A DNA stretch of 64,000 nucleotides from MM2 sp035460165 (GCA_035460165.1 DATHWW010000009.1:1-64000), one strand, 5' to 3'; numbered from the stretch's first letter, positions 29,035 through 38,107 are shown. A program made the numbers and translations. Notes: generated from the sequence alone by a model not told the origin.

Positions 29035-29784
29035 GTGAACAATCTCCCCAACAAAGTCATCCTCATCACCGGCGGCGCCAAGCGCGTCGGGGCGGCCATT
29101 TGCCGGCTGCTGCATGAGCATGGGGCGGACCTGATGATCCATTATCGCCAGTCGCTGGGTGAAGCGCGAGCGTTGCAGTCCGAGCTCAACCTCAAGCGCC
29201 CGAAATCCGTCGCGATCATTCAGGGCGATTTGCATAACCTGCATAAGCTGGCCGGACTGGTGCAGGAGACGATCAAGCACTTCGGACGCCTGGACGTGCT
29301 GATCAACAACGCGTCCAACTATTATCCGACCGAACTGGGCGAAATCAGCGAGCACCAATGGGATGACCTCGTCGGCATCAACCTGAAGGCGCCTCTGTTT
29401 CTCTCGCAGGCGGCTGCATCGGAACTGGCCAAGCACCAAGGGTGCATCGTCAACATCACCGACATGCACGTGGAGCGCCCCAAGAAAGGCTACGTGGTCT
29501 ACAGCGCGGCCAAGGCCGGCCTGGTCACCCTGACCCGCTCGCTGGCACATGAACTTGGGCCGGAAGTGCGGGTCAATGCCGTGGCGCCCGGCCCCGTGCT
29601 GTGGCCCGAGGACAATCCGCAGTTCGACGAGGTGTACCGCCAGCGCGTGATTTCGCAAACCTTGCTGAAGCGTGTCGGTCAGCCGGAAGACGTCGCCAAG
29701 GCGGTGCGTTTCCTGGTCGAGGATGCGCCTTTTATCACCGGACAGGTCATCGCCGTCGACGGCGGCCGGTCCATCAATTTATAG
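29035..29784 (+). CDS. folM: Pteridine reductase-type short-chain dehydrogenase (FolM-like)
   Basis: NADPH-dependent reductase likely acting on dihydromonapterin or dihydrofolate. The 249-residue SDR has the cofactor motif TGGAKRVG (residues 13-20), typical for pteridine reductases where others have TGxxxGxG. It also shows NNAS and the catalytic YSAAKAG. The start codon is GTG at 29035 without a clear ribosome binding site; the mRNA may be leaderless or weakly translated. It precedes ttcA by about 10 nt. Confidence 0.85.
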   Translation: MNNLPNKVILITGGAKRVGAAICRLLHEHGADLMIHYRQSLGEARALQSELNLKRPKSVAIIQGDLHNLHKLAGLVQETIKHFGRLDVLINNASNYYPTELGEISEHQWDDLVGINLKAPLFLSQAAASELAKHQGCIVNITDMHVERPKKGYVVYSAAKAGLVTLTRSLAHELGPEVRVNAVAPGPVLWPEDNPQFDEVYRQRVISQTLLKRVGQPEDVAKAVRFLVEDAPFITGQVIAVDGGRSINL

Positions 29785-29794
29785 AAACTTCACC

Positions 29795-30691
29795 ATGCAA
29801 CATTACCCCGAAAACGTCTCAGGCAATTTCCTGAAACAGCGCAACAAGCTCATCAGCTCGGTCGGCAAGGCCATCGGCGATTACAACATGATCTCGGACG
29901 GGGATACGATCCTCGTCTGCATGAGTGGTGGCAAGGATTCGCATGCGATGCTCATGCTGCTGCTCGCCTTGCAGGAGCGTGCGCCGATTGATTTCAAGCT
30001 GATCGCGATGAATCTCGACCAGAAACAGCCTGGCTTCCCCGAGCATATTCTTCCGGCTTATCTGGAAAAGCTGGGCGTGGATTATCGCATTGTCGAAGCG
30101 GACACGTATTCGGTGGTGAAGGAAAAGATTCCCGAAGGCAAGACCACCTGCTCGCTCTGCTCACGCCTGCGCCGTGGCATCATCTACCGTACCGCACAGG
30201 AACTGGGCGCCAACAAGATCGCGCTTGGCCACCATCGCGACGACATCGTGCAGACGCTGTTCCTCAACATGTTCTTCGGCGCGAAACTGAAAGCGATGCC
30301 ACCGAAGCTGGCCACCGATCAGGGCGAATTCGTCGTAATTCGACCGCTGGCATATTGCGCGGAAAAGGATATCGCCGCCTATGCCCGCGGCATGGAGTTC
30401 CCCATCATTCCATGCGACCTGTGCGGCTCGCAGGAAAACCTGCAACGGCAGAACATCAAGAAAATGCTGCAGGCGTGGGAGCTTGAGTATCCGGGGCGCA
30501 CGGAAAAGATTTTCCGCGCGCTGACCAATGTGGCGCCCTCCCATCTGGCCGATACCGAACTGTTCGACTTCAAGTCCATCATGCCCAAGGCCGACGAGGA
30601 GGATCCGCTGTTTGGCGATATCGATCAGGAGTTGGCACTGAACCTGGCAAACGCCGTGGGGAACCGCATCGAATTCATCCGGGCGGGATAA
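29795..30691 (+). CDS. ttcA: tRNA 2-thiocytidine biosynthesis protein TtcA
   Basis: Iron-sulfur enzyme that thiolates C32 of some tRNAs. The 298-residue protein has the PP-loop SGGKDS (44-49) and cluster-binding CxxC motifs at C119/C122 (TTCSLCSRLRR) and C207/C210 (PCDLCGSQ). The ATG at 29795 gives the typical beginning MQHYPENV; a longer frame reaches into folM. Confidence 0.96.
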   Translation: MQHYPENVSGNFLKQRNKLISSVGKAIGDYNMISDGDTILVCMSGGKDSHAMLMLLLALQERAPIDFKLIAMNLDQKQPGFPEHILPAYLEKLGVDYRIVEADTYSVVKEKIPEGKTTCSLCSRLRRGIIYRTAQELGANKIALGHHRDDIVQTLFLNMFFGAKLKAMPPKLATDQGEFVVIRPLAYCAEKDIAAYARGMEFPIIPCDLCGSQENLQRQNIKKMLQAWELEYPGRTEKIFRALTNVAPSHLADTELFDFKSIMPKADEEDPLFGDIDQELALNLANAVGNRIEFIRAG

Positions 30692-30715
30692 ATCTTAAAG
30701 GCTGAATCGTCGAGT

Positions 30716-30770
30716 CGCCAAGAATTCAAAAGCCTGGAAGGCGTCTTGACGAAGCCTGGCGTCTTGGCGG
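30716..30770. repeat. Small inverted and tandem repeat behind ttcA
   Basis: CGCCAAGA (30716-30723) and TCTTGGCG (30762-30769) form an inverted repeat. Between them the unit AAGCCTGG..GCGTCTTG occurs twice in near-tandem form. It sits in the convergent gap between ttcA and the M48 gene. It may fold as a weak terminator or be a small dispersed repeat. Confidence 0.45.
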
Positions 30771-30782
30771 TTAATCAAGGTC

Positions 30783-31637
30783 TTATTTCCCTTTGCGCGC
30801 GTATTCCCCAACGATTTTCTCGAACCTCTCCTGCATCACCGGCTGGTTGGCGTAGCGTTCCAGATTTCCGGTCATCGCGGTATCCAGCAGATCGAGCCGC
30901 TGCCGTGACGAGGGGTGCGTCTTGAACATCAACGCCAGATTGCTGTCCTGCGCATTCATGCCATCCAGCATCTGCAGCACCGACGGCAAACCGTAAGGAT
31001 CGTAGCCGGCACGCGCCGCAATCACCACGCCGAGACGGTCCGCCTCAAACTCGTCGTCCTTGTCCAGGCCTCGCGCATAGAGTTCAGTGCTGGCTGCGAT
31101 CGCCTTCTTTTTCCATTCGCCATAACCGCCGCTACTATTATCCACTGCCATGCTCATCAAGTTCGCCGCCAGGCCGGTTTTGGCATTCTTCTGAATGGCG
31201 ACCAGATGATGGCGCTTCAGCACATGTCCGATTTCGTGCGCTAACACGCCAGCCAGTTCCGCCTCATTGCGCATGCGCAGCAGCAAGCCGCGCGTAATGA
31301 AAACATAGCCGCCCGGCGCCGCAAACGCATTGACGCTGTCGCTATCCATCACCCCGAAACGCCAGGGAAGATCGGGCCGTTCGGTCTGCATCGCCAGCCA
31401 GAGACCGACCTGATTGACGTACGCCTGCAATTTTTCGTTCTGCACCAACGGGGCTGCGCCTAAAAGGCTCGCAGCAGAAGCATTGCCGATTTCGGCCTCG
31501 CCTTTTTCGCCAACTTCCTTTAAATCCGTGGTTTTCTTGCCAATGTCGATCAGTTTGTTCAGATCGAGATTGAAAGCATGCACCGCCCCGGAAGCCAGCA
31601 GGAGTGCGCCTAGCAGCAAGGATGCTCGCACCATCAT
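30783..31637 (-). CDS. M48-family metallopeptidase, secreted
   Basis: Periplasmic zinc protease. The 284-residue protein has a signal peptide (1-21). The catalytic HEIGH lies at 134-138 in LAHEIGHVLKRHH, and the third ligand lies in the DDEFEADRLGV stretch. Its length is close to LoiP/YcaL-like stand-alone M48 domains, without TPRs. Its start overlaps the stop of the SH3 gene (ATGA), so it is translationally coupled as last gene of a three-gene unit with a cyclase. Substrate unknown. Confidence 0.92.
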   Translation of the reverse strand: MMVRASLLLGALLLASGAVHAFNLDLNKLIDIGKKTTDLKEVGEKGEAEIGNASAASLLGAAPLVQNEKLQAYVNQVGLWLAMQTERPDLPWRFGVMDSDSVNAFAAPGGYVFITRGLLLRMRNEAELAGVLAHEIGHVLKRHHLVAIQKNAKTGLAANLMSMAVDNSSGGYGEWKKKAIAASTELYARGLDKDDEFEADRLGVVIAARAGYDPYGLPSVLQMLDGMNAQDSNLALMFKTHPSSRQRLDLLDTAMTGNLERYANQPVMQERFEKIVGEYARKGK

Positions 31638-32158
31638 TTCTTACCTCCGCTTGCATCCACGATGTAATCGATGCTCTGCTTGGAGAGCTTGCCGCTCTTT
31701 GCCGCGGATTCCGCCTGGCTTGGAGTCGCTGCAAAACTTTCCAGCTTTTTCACCTGTTCCGGCGCAGGTTGTGCATTCTTCATGTCCTCCGGGCTGAGGC
31801 CGCGCACGCCGGTAGCCACGGTGACGCCGGTATTGCCCGAGCGGCCCTGCATCGCGGTATTCCACAATGCCGTCATGCCGCTGTCACCCTTGGCATTGGC
31901 GGTCGTGCCGCCGAGCTTGACGGCGGTCATCTTTACCCAACCCTCGCTGTTACCGGCCGGCTTTACCTGCATCCAGCCGCCCTGGCGCTTGAGTACGTCT
32001 ACCGCGCTATTGCCGGGCAAGCTCGCCAGCGTTTTCGCATCGACAAAAGGCTCGCTTTTGAGATCGGTATTCACGAGAGTCTGCCCGCTTTCTGCGGCGA
32101 TGGATGCAACGCTGATAGGCAGCAAAAAAGCCGCCGACGCTAGTCTGCGTAATTTCAT
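31634..32158 (-). CDS. Secreted SH3-domain protein
   Basis: A 174-residue protein with a signal peptide (about 1-22). A bacterial SH3-like domain (about 27-82) carries VDVLKRQGGWMQVK and EGWVK. The C-terminal part (GVRGLSPEDMKNA) is low in complexity at the end. Such domains bind peptidoglycan or partner proteins. It overlaps the cyclase gene by 4 nt upstream and the M48 gene by 4 nt downstream. Function not known. Confidence 0.8.
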   Translation of the reverse strand: MKLRRLASAAFLLPISVASIAAESGQTLVNTDLKSEPFVDAKTLASLPGNSAVDVLKRQGGWMQVKPAGNSEGWVKMTAVKLGGTTANAKGDSGMTALWNTAMQGRSGNTGVTVATGVRGLSPEDMKNAQPAPEQVKKLESFAATPSQAESAAKSGKLSKQSIDYIVDASGGKK

Positions 32159-34002
32159 GATTTCTCCCTGGGTTCGAACAATCGTACCGGCTGCAACCTT
32201 CCCTTGACTTGGAAGCTGCCGCGGTCGACAAACTCATAGGGGGAAGCGGCCTGCTGTTCGCATCTGTTTTTGGTTTCTTCCGACACCAGGACGCGGCAGA
32301 TACCTTTGGTATGTCCTTCGATCCGGCTCGCCAGATTAACGGTATCGCCGATGGCGGTGTAATCCTGACGATTTTCCGAACCGATGAAGCCAACCACTGC
32401 CGGGCCGCTGTGTACGCCGATGCCGATTTCAAGCTCGCTACCGAGCGGTCCTGCCAGTTCGCGGAATTTCTCCAGCCGCTCGCTCATGTCCAGCGCCGCA
32501 GCCACGGCACGCGCAGCATGGTCGGGCTGATGCTCGGGCGCCCCCCAGAAGGCCATGATAGCATCGCCGATGTATTTGTCGAGCGTGCCCTCCTGGCCAA
32601 AAACCGCGCCTGATTGCAATGTGAAATAGCCATTCAGCAGCTCGACGACCTCTTCCGGCGTACTGGCCTCGGACAGCGTGGTGAAGCCGCGGATATCCGA
32701 GAACAGCACGCTGATATCTCCGCTCCTGCCGCTCAGCGACTGCGTGGTTTCACCCCGATTGACCAGCGACTGCACCACACGCGGATCGAGAAACCTACCG
32801 AACGTCTGCACTGCCCGTTCTCGCGCCTTGCGTTCGCCCAGGTATTCCATCAATGCCGCAATGGCGTAGTACAGCCAGGCAAACACCACGGGCGCCAATA
32901 GCGGCAACACATAGCGCCAGGACAATGCGGCATGGCTTGCCAGCAGCGACAACAGGGTAACCACTGCCAGCGCGATGCCAATACGCACGACCGAGCGAAA
33001 ACGCAGGAAAACGGCGTACAGCGCCAACAGCAGCAGGAGCCCAATAGCGGTTGGAATCCAATCCGGCGCCGGCCGCAGAGGATCGCCGTTTTTCAGGTTG
33101 TCGATGGCGGTGGCGAGGATTTCCACGCCCGGATAAAACCCATCGACCGGCGTGGCGCGCACATCATGCAAGCCATTGGCGGTCGCGCCGATGATAACGA
33201 TCTTGCCGGCAAACTCGTTTGCCGGCCGTTGCGGTTGCTTGCGTTGCAGGTCGGCGTAGACATCGGCATAGGAAACCCGCGCATGCGACAGGGCGCGGCC
33301 ATGCCAATTGAGGGTGATCCATGCTGAATCCGGCAGTGCATAGCCCAGCCCTTGCGCGACCTTGGCGGGCAAGGAGGGAAGGCGCCAGCCCGATTTTTCG
33401 TGATAGACCGGATAGCCGCGCAGCACGCCGTCGGCATCGTTGACGGCGTTATGCGCCCCCAGCCGCCCGGTCTCGACCATGGGGATCAACGGCAATAGCA
33501 AGGTGACACCGGCCTTCGGATCTGCATTCGGGCCTGGAACAATGCCCAGGGCTTTGCCATATTGCGCCAGCGGAATTCGCGCTGCCTGCGCGTAATCTTC
33601 GAGCACCAGCAAGGGAAAATAAGTATTGCTCGTGGCGCGAACGGCCACAAAGAAATAGGCGTCATCCTGCGGGCGCGTCAGGTCGGGATCGCTGAACAGG
33701 ATATCGAACACGATGGCACGCGGCTGCTGGCGTTCGATAGCTTCGATCATTTCAGCATGCATGGAGCGCGGCCAAGGCCAGCGGCCGACGCTGGAACTCA
33801 TTTCCGCCAGGCTGCGCTCGTCGACATCGACGATGACGATGTCGCGGTCGGGAGAACTCTTCAGCGCATGTTTCGCCACCATGACGTCCGACAGGCGCGT
33901 TTGCAACGGAGCAAGCATATGCAGCCACTGGCTTTCAATCAGCCATGCCACTGCAAGGATAAGAGTCAGTAGCCCAAATGAGTATCTGCCGTGGTGTCGC
34001 AT
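32155..34002 (-). CDS. CHASE2-domain adenylate cyclase
   Basis: Membrane-bound class III nucleotide cyclase with an extracytoplasmic sensor. In 615 residues: one helix (about 10-27), a periplasmic CHASE2 domain (about 30-310), three helices (about 315-382) and the cyclase domain (about 425-600). The catalytic set looks complete: metal aspartates D436 (VLFSDIRGF) and D480 (KYIGDAIM), ATP-selecting K476 and D547, and N556/R560 (NLASRIEG). The K/D pair argues for ATP rather than GTP. First gene of the cyclase-SH3-M48 unit. Confidence 0.9.
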   Translation of the reverse strand: MRHHGRYSFGLLTLILAVAWLIESQWLHMLAPLQTRLSDVMVAKHALKSSPDRDIVIVDVDERSLAEMSSSVGRWPWPRSMHAEMIEAIERQQPRAIVFDILFSDPDLTRPQDDAYFFVAVRATSNTYFPLLVLEDYAQAARIPLAQYGKALGIVPGPNADPKAGVTLLLPLIPMVETGRLGAHNAVNDADGVLRGYPVYHEKSGWRLPSLPAKVAQGLGYALPDSAWITLNWHGRALSHARVSYADVYADLQRKQPQRPANEFAGKIVIIGATANGLHDVRATPVDGFYPGVEILATAIDNLKNGDPLRPAPDWIPTAIGLLLLLALYAVFLRFRSVVRIGIALAVVTLLSLLASHAALSWRYVLPLLAPVVFAWLYYAIAALMEYLGERKARERAVQTFGRFLDPRVVQSLVNRGETTQSLSGRSGDISVLFSDIRGFTTLSEASTPEEVVELLNGYFTLQSGAVFGQEGTLDKYIGDAIMAFWGAPEHQPDHAARAVAAALDMSERLEKFRELAGPLGSELEIGIGVHSGPAVVGFIGSENRQDYTAIGDTVNLASRIEGHTKGICRVLVSEETKNRCEQQAASPYEFVDRGSFQVKGRLQPVRLFEPREKS

Positions 34003-34090
34003 GGCACGAATAATACGTGCGCCCGATATCCATTTCCACCGAATTTCGGAATGAAACCTGTCCTAACGCCTTCTGCCCAATCGGCATTTC

Positions 34091-34120
34091 TTGTCTTGGC
34101 AACGGTTTAGTCTGTATTAT
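34091..34120 (+). promoter_or_regulatory. Possible topA promoter
   Basis: TTGTCT (34091-34096) and TATTAT (34115-34120) are separated by 18 bp and lie 34 nt upstream of the topA ATG. The sequence match is fair; position in the divergent gap fits. Confidence 0.4.
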
Positions 34121-34153
34121 CTGCCGCTCTTGCACTTATTTTGCGCACCCTCC

Positions 34154-36697
34154 ATGTCCAAACTGCTGATCGTCGAATCGCCTTCCAAGGCCAAAACACT
34201 GAAGAAATACCTGGGTAAGGATTTCGAAGTGCTGGCGTCCTACGGCCACGTGCGCGACCTGATCCCGAAAAGCGGGGCCGTCGATACCGAGCACGATTTC
34301 GCGATGAAGTACGAGATCATCGACCGCAACGCCAAGCACGTCGATGCCATCGCCAAGGCGGTCAAGACCAGCGACGCCATCTATCTGGCAACCGACCCGG
34401 ACCGCGAGGGGGAAGCGATTTCCTGGCATATCGCCGAAATCCTGAAATCGAAAAAGCTGCTGAAGGACAAGATCCTCAAGCGTGTGGTGTTCCACGAAAT
34501 TACCAAGAGCGCCGTACAGCATGCCATCGATGAGCCGCGTGATATCTCCATGCCGCTGGTCAACGCACAGCAAGCGCGGCGCGCACTGGATTATCTGGTC
34601 GGCTTCAACCTGTCGCCGCTGCTGTGGAAGAAAATCCGTCGCGGCTTATCCGCCGGTCGCGTGCAGAGCCCGGCACTGCGGCTGATTGTCGAGCGCGAGC
34701 TGGAAATCGAGGCGTTCAAGAGCCAGGAATACTGGACGATCCACCTGCAAAGCCGCAAGCAGAAGCAGACTTTCGATGCACGTCTGGTCCAGCTGGAGGG
34801 CAACAAGGTCGAGCAGTTCACCGTCACCACCCAGGATCAGCAAGCCGAGATCGTCGGCAAACTGCTGGCGGCGAGTGCGGGCAAGACCACCATCAGCCGC
34901 GTCGAGAAGAAACAGAAAAACCGCAGCCCGGCTGCGCCGTTCACGACCTCTACACTGCAACAGGAAGCGGTGCGCAAGCTGGGCTTTACCACCAGCCGCG
35001 CGATGCGCATCGCCCAGCAGCTGTATGAAGGCATCAACGTCGGTGCGGAAGGCACGGTCGGTTTGATTACTTACATGCGTACCGACTCCTTCAGCATGGC
35101 AGCCGAAGCGGTGATGCAGATACGCGACTACATCAAGGGCAATTTCGAAGCAGGATATCTGCCGAAATCGCCGATCATGTATAAAACAAAGGCCAAAAAT
35201 GCGCAGGAAGCGCACGAAGCCATCCGCCCCACCGACATTCGACGCACGCCGGACAGCCTGCGCAGCCACCTGACGCCGGAGCAGTTCCGCCTCTACGACA
35301 TGATCTGGAAGCGCGCGCTGGCTTGCCAGATGGCGCCTGCCAAGTTCGACGCAGTCAGCGTCGATCTCGCCGTGGGCTCTGAGGCCAACCTGTTCCGTGC
35401 CACCGGCCAGACCATGATCTTCCCCGGCTTTATCGCTGTGTACATGGAAGGGCAGGACGACGCCGAGGAAGAAGGCGAAAGCAAACTGCCGGCACTGGAA
35501 GTCGGCGAAGTGCTCGACCTCATCAAGATGTGGGGCGACCAGCACTTCACCGAGCCGCCGCCGCGCTATTCCGAAGCCAGCCTGGTGAAGGCGCTGGAAG
35601 AGTACGGCATCGGCCGCCCGTCGACTTACGCCAGCATCATCTCGACGCTGCAGGATCGCGAATACGTGCTGCTCGACAACAAGCGCTTCAAACCGACCGA
35701 TGTCGGCCGCATCGTCAACAAGTTCCTGACCGAACACTTCACCAAGTACGTCGATTACGACTTCACCGCCAATCTCGAAAACGAGCTGGACGACATCGCC
35801 GAAGGCGGACGCGACTGGATTCCGGTATTGAACGAATTCTGGCAGGGCTTCAACCGCCAGATCGCGGACAAGAGCGAAGTCGAGCGCCCCGGTACTGAAG
35901 TGCTGGAAGAAGCCTGCCCCAAGTGCGGCAAGCCGCTCTCCAAACGTCTGGGTAAGCGCGGCAGTTTCATCGGCTGCACCGCCTACCCGGAATGCGACTA
36001 CACGCGCAACCTGGACGGCGATGCGCCGACCAGCGCAGAACCGGTCAATGTCGGCCTGGATCCGGCCAGCGGCAAGGAAATCCTGCTGCTGAACGGCCCT
36101 TATGGTCCCTACCTGCAACTGGGACAAAACGGCGACGACCCCAAGAAGAAACCCAAGCGCGTCAGCATTCCCAAGGAAATTCCGCTGGCGAGCGTCAATC
36201 AGGATATCGCGCTCAAACTGATCGCGCTGCCGCGCGAGATCGGCCTGCATCCGGATACCAGCAAGAAGATCACCGCCGGCATCGGCCGTTTCGGGCCTTA
36301 CCTCAACCACGACGGCACCTTCAAGTCGATCCCGCGGTCGGACAGCATTTTCGACATCGGCCTGCCGCGCGCCGTCGAACTGCTGGCGCAAGCCAAGGCC
36401 AAGGCCGCCCCGCTGCGCGAACTGGGGGAGCACCCGACCGAGGGTGGCAGCATCGCGATCTATTCCGGCCGCTACGGCCCTTATGTACAGCACGGCAAGA
36501 TTAACGCCACGCTGCCCAAGGACGAGGAAATCGGGTCGATCACGATGGAGCAGGCGCTTGAGTTGCTGGCAGCGAAGGCAGCCAAAGGCACACCCGCCAA
36601 AAAGAAAACTGCTACGCGCAAACCTGCCGCAGCAAAAACAGCTACCCCCAAGAAAGCATCCGCGGCAAAGAAGACATCGACAGCCAAGAAAAAATAA
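34154..36697 (+). CDS. topA: DNA topoisomerase I
   Basis: Type IA topoisomerase that relaxes negative supercoils. The 847-residue protein starts MSKLLIVESPSKAKT with the TOPRIM glutamate and DxDxE in DPDREGEA. The active-site tyrosine is Y307 (ITYMRTDS). A single four-cysteine zinc finger follows (CPKCGKP..GCTAYPEC, about residues 595-616), where E. coli has three. Then come three GxYGPYxQ-type C-terminal repeats and a lysine/alanine-rich tail of about 45 residues resembling histone H1. The tail probably binds DNA non-specifically. Confidence 0.97.
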   Translation: MSKLLIVESPSKAKTLKKYLGKDFEVLASYGHVRDLIPKSGAVDTEHDFAMKYEIIDRNAKHVDAIAKAVKTSDAIYLATDPDREGEAISWHIAEILKSKKLLKDKILKRVVFHEITKSAVQHAIDEPRDISMPLVNAQQARRALDYLVGFNLSPLLWKKIRRGLSAGRVQSPALRLIVERELEIEAFKSQEYWTIHLQSRKQKQTFDARLVQLEGNKVEQFTVTTQDQQAEIVGKLLAASAGKTTISRVEKKQKNRSPAAPFTTSTLQQEAVRKLGFTTSRAMRIAQQLYEGINVGAEGTVGLITYMRTDSFSMAAEAVMQIRDYIKGNFEAGYLPKSPIMYKTKAKNAQEAHEAIRPTDIRRTPDSLRSHLTPEQFRLYDMIWKRALACQMAPAKFDAVSVDLAVGSEANLFRATGQTMIFPGFIAVYMEGQDDAEEEGESKLPALEVGEVLDLIKMWGDQHFTEPPPRYSEASLVKALEEYGIGRPSTYASIISTLQDREYVLLDNKRFKPTDVGRIVNKFLTEHFTKYVDYDFTANLENELDDIAEGGRDWIPVLNEFWQGFNRQIADKSEVERPGTEVLEEACPKCGKPLSKRLGKRGSFIGCTAYPECDYTRNLDGDAPTSAEPVNVGLDPASGKEILLLNGPYGPYLQLGQNGDDPKKKPKRVSIPKEIPLASVNQDIALKLIALPREIGLHPDTSKKITAGIGRFGPYLNHDGTFKSIPRSDSIFDIGLPRAVELLAQAKAKAAPLRELGEHPTEGGSIAIYSGRYGPYVQHGKINATLPKDEEIGSITMEQALELLAAKAAKGTPAKKKTATRKPAAAKTATPKKASAAKKTSTAKKK

Positions 36698-36719
36698 AGC
36701 CGGCGCAAGGCCGGCTTTA
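36695..36719. terminator. Bidirectional terminator between topA and pbpG
   Basis: A perfect stem (TAAAGCCGG with CCGGCTTTA) begins within the topA stop codon. On the minus strand the stem is followed by TTATTTTTTC, and on the plus strand by a weaker TTATGATTTATTT. It can stop both convergent transcripts. Confidence 0.8.
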
Positions 36720-36746
36720 TTATGATTTATTTCAGTCCTGTGGGAT

Positions 36747-37769
36747 TTAACCCATCTTTGCAATCAATCGGTTGCTTTCTATCCATTTGCGAACACGGTT
36801 GGCGTCCCCGATCCGCGTGTACTTGCCGGCCGAATCAAGCAACACAATGATCAACGGTTGTCCGGCAATCAACGCTTGCATCACCAGGCAACGGCCAGCC
36901 TCGTTGATAAAACCTGTTTTCGATAGGCCGATATTCCAGTCGCTGTTACGCACCAGGGCATTGGTATTGCGGAATTCGGCGGGACGGCGCATGCCATTCA
37001 TTTCAACGGCGTAGGATGCAGCGGTACTGACCTGGCGAATTTCCGGATACTCATAGGCGGCATTGACCATCCTGGCCAAATCTTCCGCAGTCGAGATATT
37101 CCCGCTGTTGAGGCCGGTCGCGTCCACAAATTGGGTGCGCGTCATGCCCAGCATCATCGCCTTCACATTCATCGCACTGATGAATGCCTGATACCCCCCG
37201 GGATACGCATGCCCCAGCGCCGATGCCGCGCGATTCTCAGAAGACATCAGCGCAAGCTGAAGCATTTCCGCCCGCGTCAACGTAGAGCCCACCGGCAGGC
37301 GGGAACTGGTTCCTTTCAAGGTATCAACATCCGCTGAAGTTACCGTCACCATTTCATCCAAAGACTGACGCGCGTCCAGCACAACCATTGCGGTCATCAG
37401 CTTGGTGACAGAAGCAATCGGCGTCGGCAGATCGGTACTCTTGGCATAGAGCACTTCGCCAGTTTCCTGGTTGAGAATCAGCGCCTTGGCGGAGGCCAGG
37501 CGAAGCTCACCGCCGAAACTGTCGTCAAGCTGCTCTATTGCAGAAGGGGTATGGTTGATTTTGTGGACATAAGCGGCACGCTTGGCGATACGCGCTTTGA
37601 TGCGGGCTTTTTGCCGGGCTTTCGCTTTCGCCTTGGCTTTAGCTTTTGCCTTGGCGGTAGTCACTGTACTTCGCTTTTCCCCGGAACTGCTGCCTTCGGC
37701 GGCCCATGCAGTGGGGATGGAGAAAGAAAAGGTCAACGCAGTAATGAATAGCAACAACCTTAGTTTCAC
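36747..37769 (-). CDS. pbpG: D-alanyl-D-alanine endopeptidase (PBP7 family)
   Basis: Periplasmic low-molecular-mass penicillin-binding protein that cuts D-Ala-mDAP cross-links. The 340-residue product has a signal peptide (1-23) and an unusual Ala-Lys alternating stretch (about 38-64). The S11 peptidase domain has SVTK (120-123), SEN (176-178) and KTG (283-285). The start is GTG at 37769, with AGGAGGAAGAA immediately upstream, clearly better than the ATG 18 codons further up. Confidence 0.93.
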   Translation of the reverse strand: MKLRLLLFITALTFSFSIPTAWAAEGSSSGEKRSTVTTAKAKAKAKAKAKARQKARIKARIAKRAAYVHKINHTPSAIEQLDDSFGGELRLASAKALILNQETGEVLYAKSTDLPTPIASVTKLMTAMVVLDARQSLDEMVTVTSADVDTLKGTSSRLPVGSTLTRAEMLQLALMSSENRAASALGHAYPGGYQAFISAMNVKAMMLGMTRTQFVDATGLNSGNISTAEDLARMVNAAYEYPEIRQVSTAASYAVEMNGMRRPAEFRNTNALVRNSDWNIGLSKTGFINEAGRCLVMQALIAGQPLIIVLLDSAGKYTRIGDANRVRKWIESNRLIAKMG

Positions 37770-38107
37770 TTCTTCCTCCTGATCATGCTTATCTGCCGGG
37801 GACCATAGTATCCAAATAATCATGATTTGTCATCATGATACATGAGAAACTTAAACACACACATGAGGCATGGACAATGATGCCTTGCGTCAAGATATTC
37901 TTACACCACTAAGATTAAGACCGAAAATACTATTGGAATGTTTCTTACAACACAATCGGAATTGAACGCGGGACATGTACGTTACGTTGACCGGCTCGCT
38001 TTCAGTCATGCAAATATTCTCCAACCCCCTTCTGCAGCCTTATCCCGGCTTGCCAATACGGGGGGCGGCAAGGCATACTTAAACAATATTCAAGGGGAGA
38101 ATAATTC
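37770..38107. other. Intergenic region pbpG-tpx
   Basis: A 338-base gap between two divergent genes, AT-richer than the surroundings. It holds the pbpG ribosome binding site, two ATCATGAT palindromes near the pbpG side and the tpx ribosome binding site GGGGAG (about 38094-38099). I see no further gene. A 60-codon open frame from 37938 overlaps the tpx start and looks spurious. Confidence 0.6.
37819..37839. promoter_or_regulatory. Tandem ATCATGAT palindromes, possible operator
   Basis: The 8-bp palindrome ATCATGAT occurs at 37819-37826 and 37832-37839, 13 bp centre to centre, about 50 bp upstream of the pbpG GTG. Paired palindromes just over one helical turn apart could bind two regulator dimers. 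No known regulator could be assigned. Confidence 0.4.

Noticed and set aside
34646..36763. Open frame of about 705 codons antisense to topA
   Set aside because: Shadow of topA. The low-complexity, Cys- and Phe-rich N-terminus is the reverse reading of the Lys/Ala tail.
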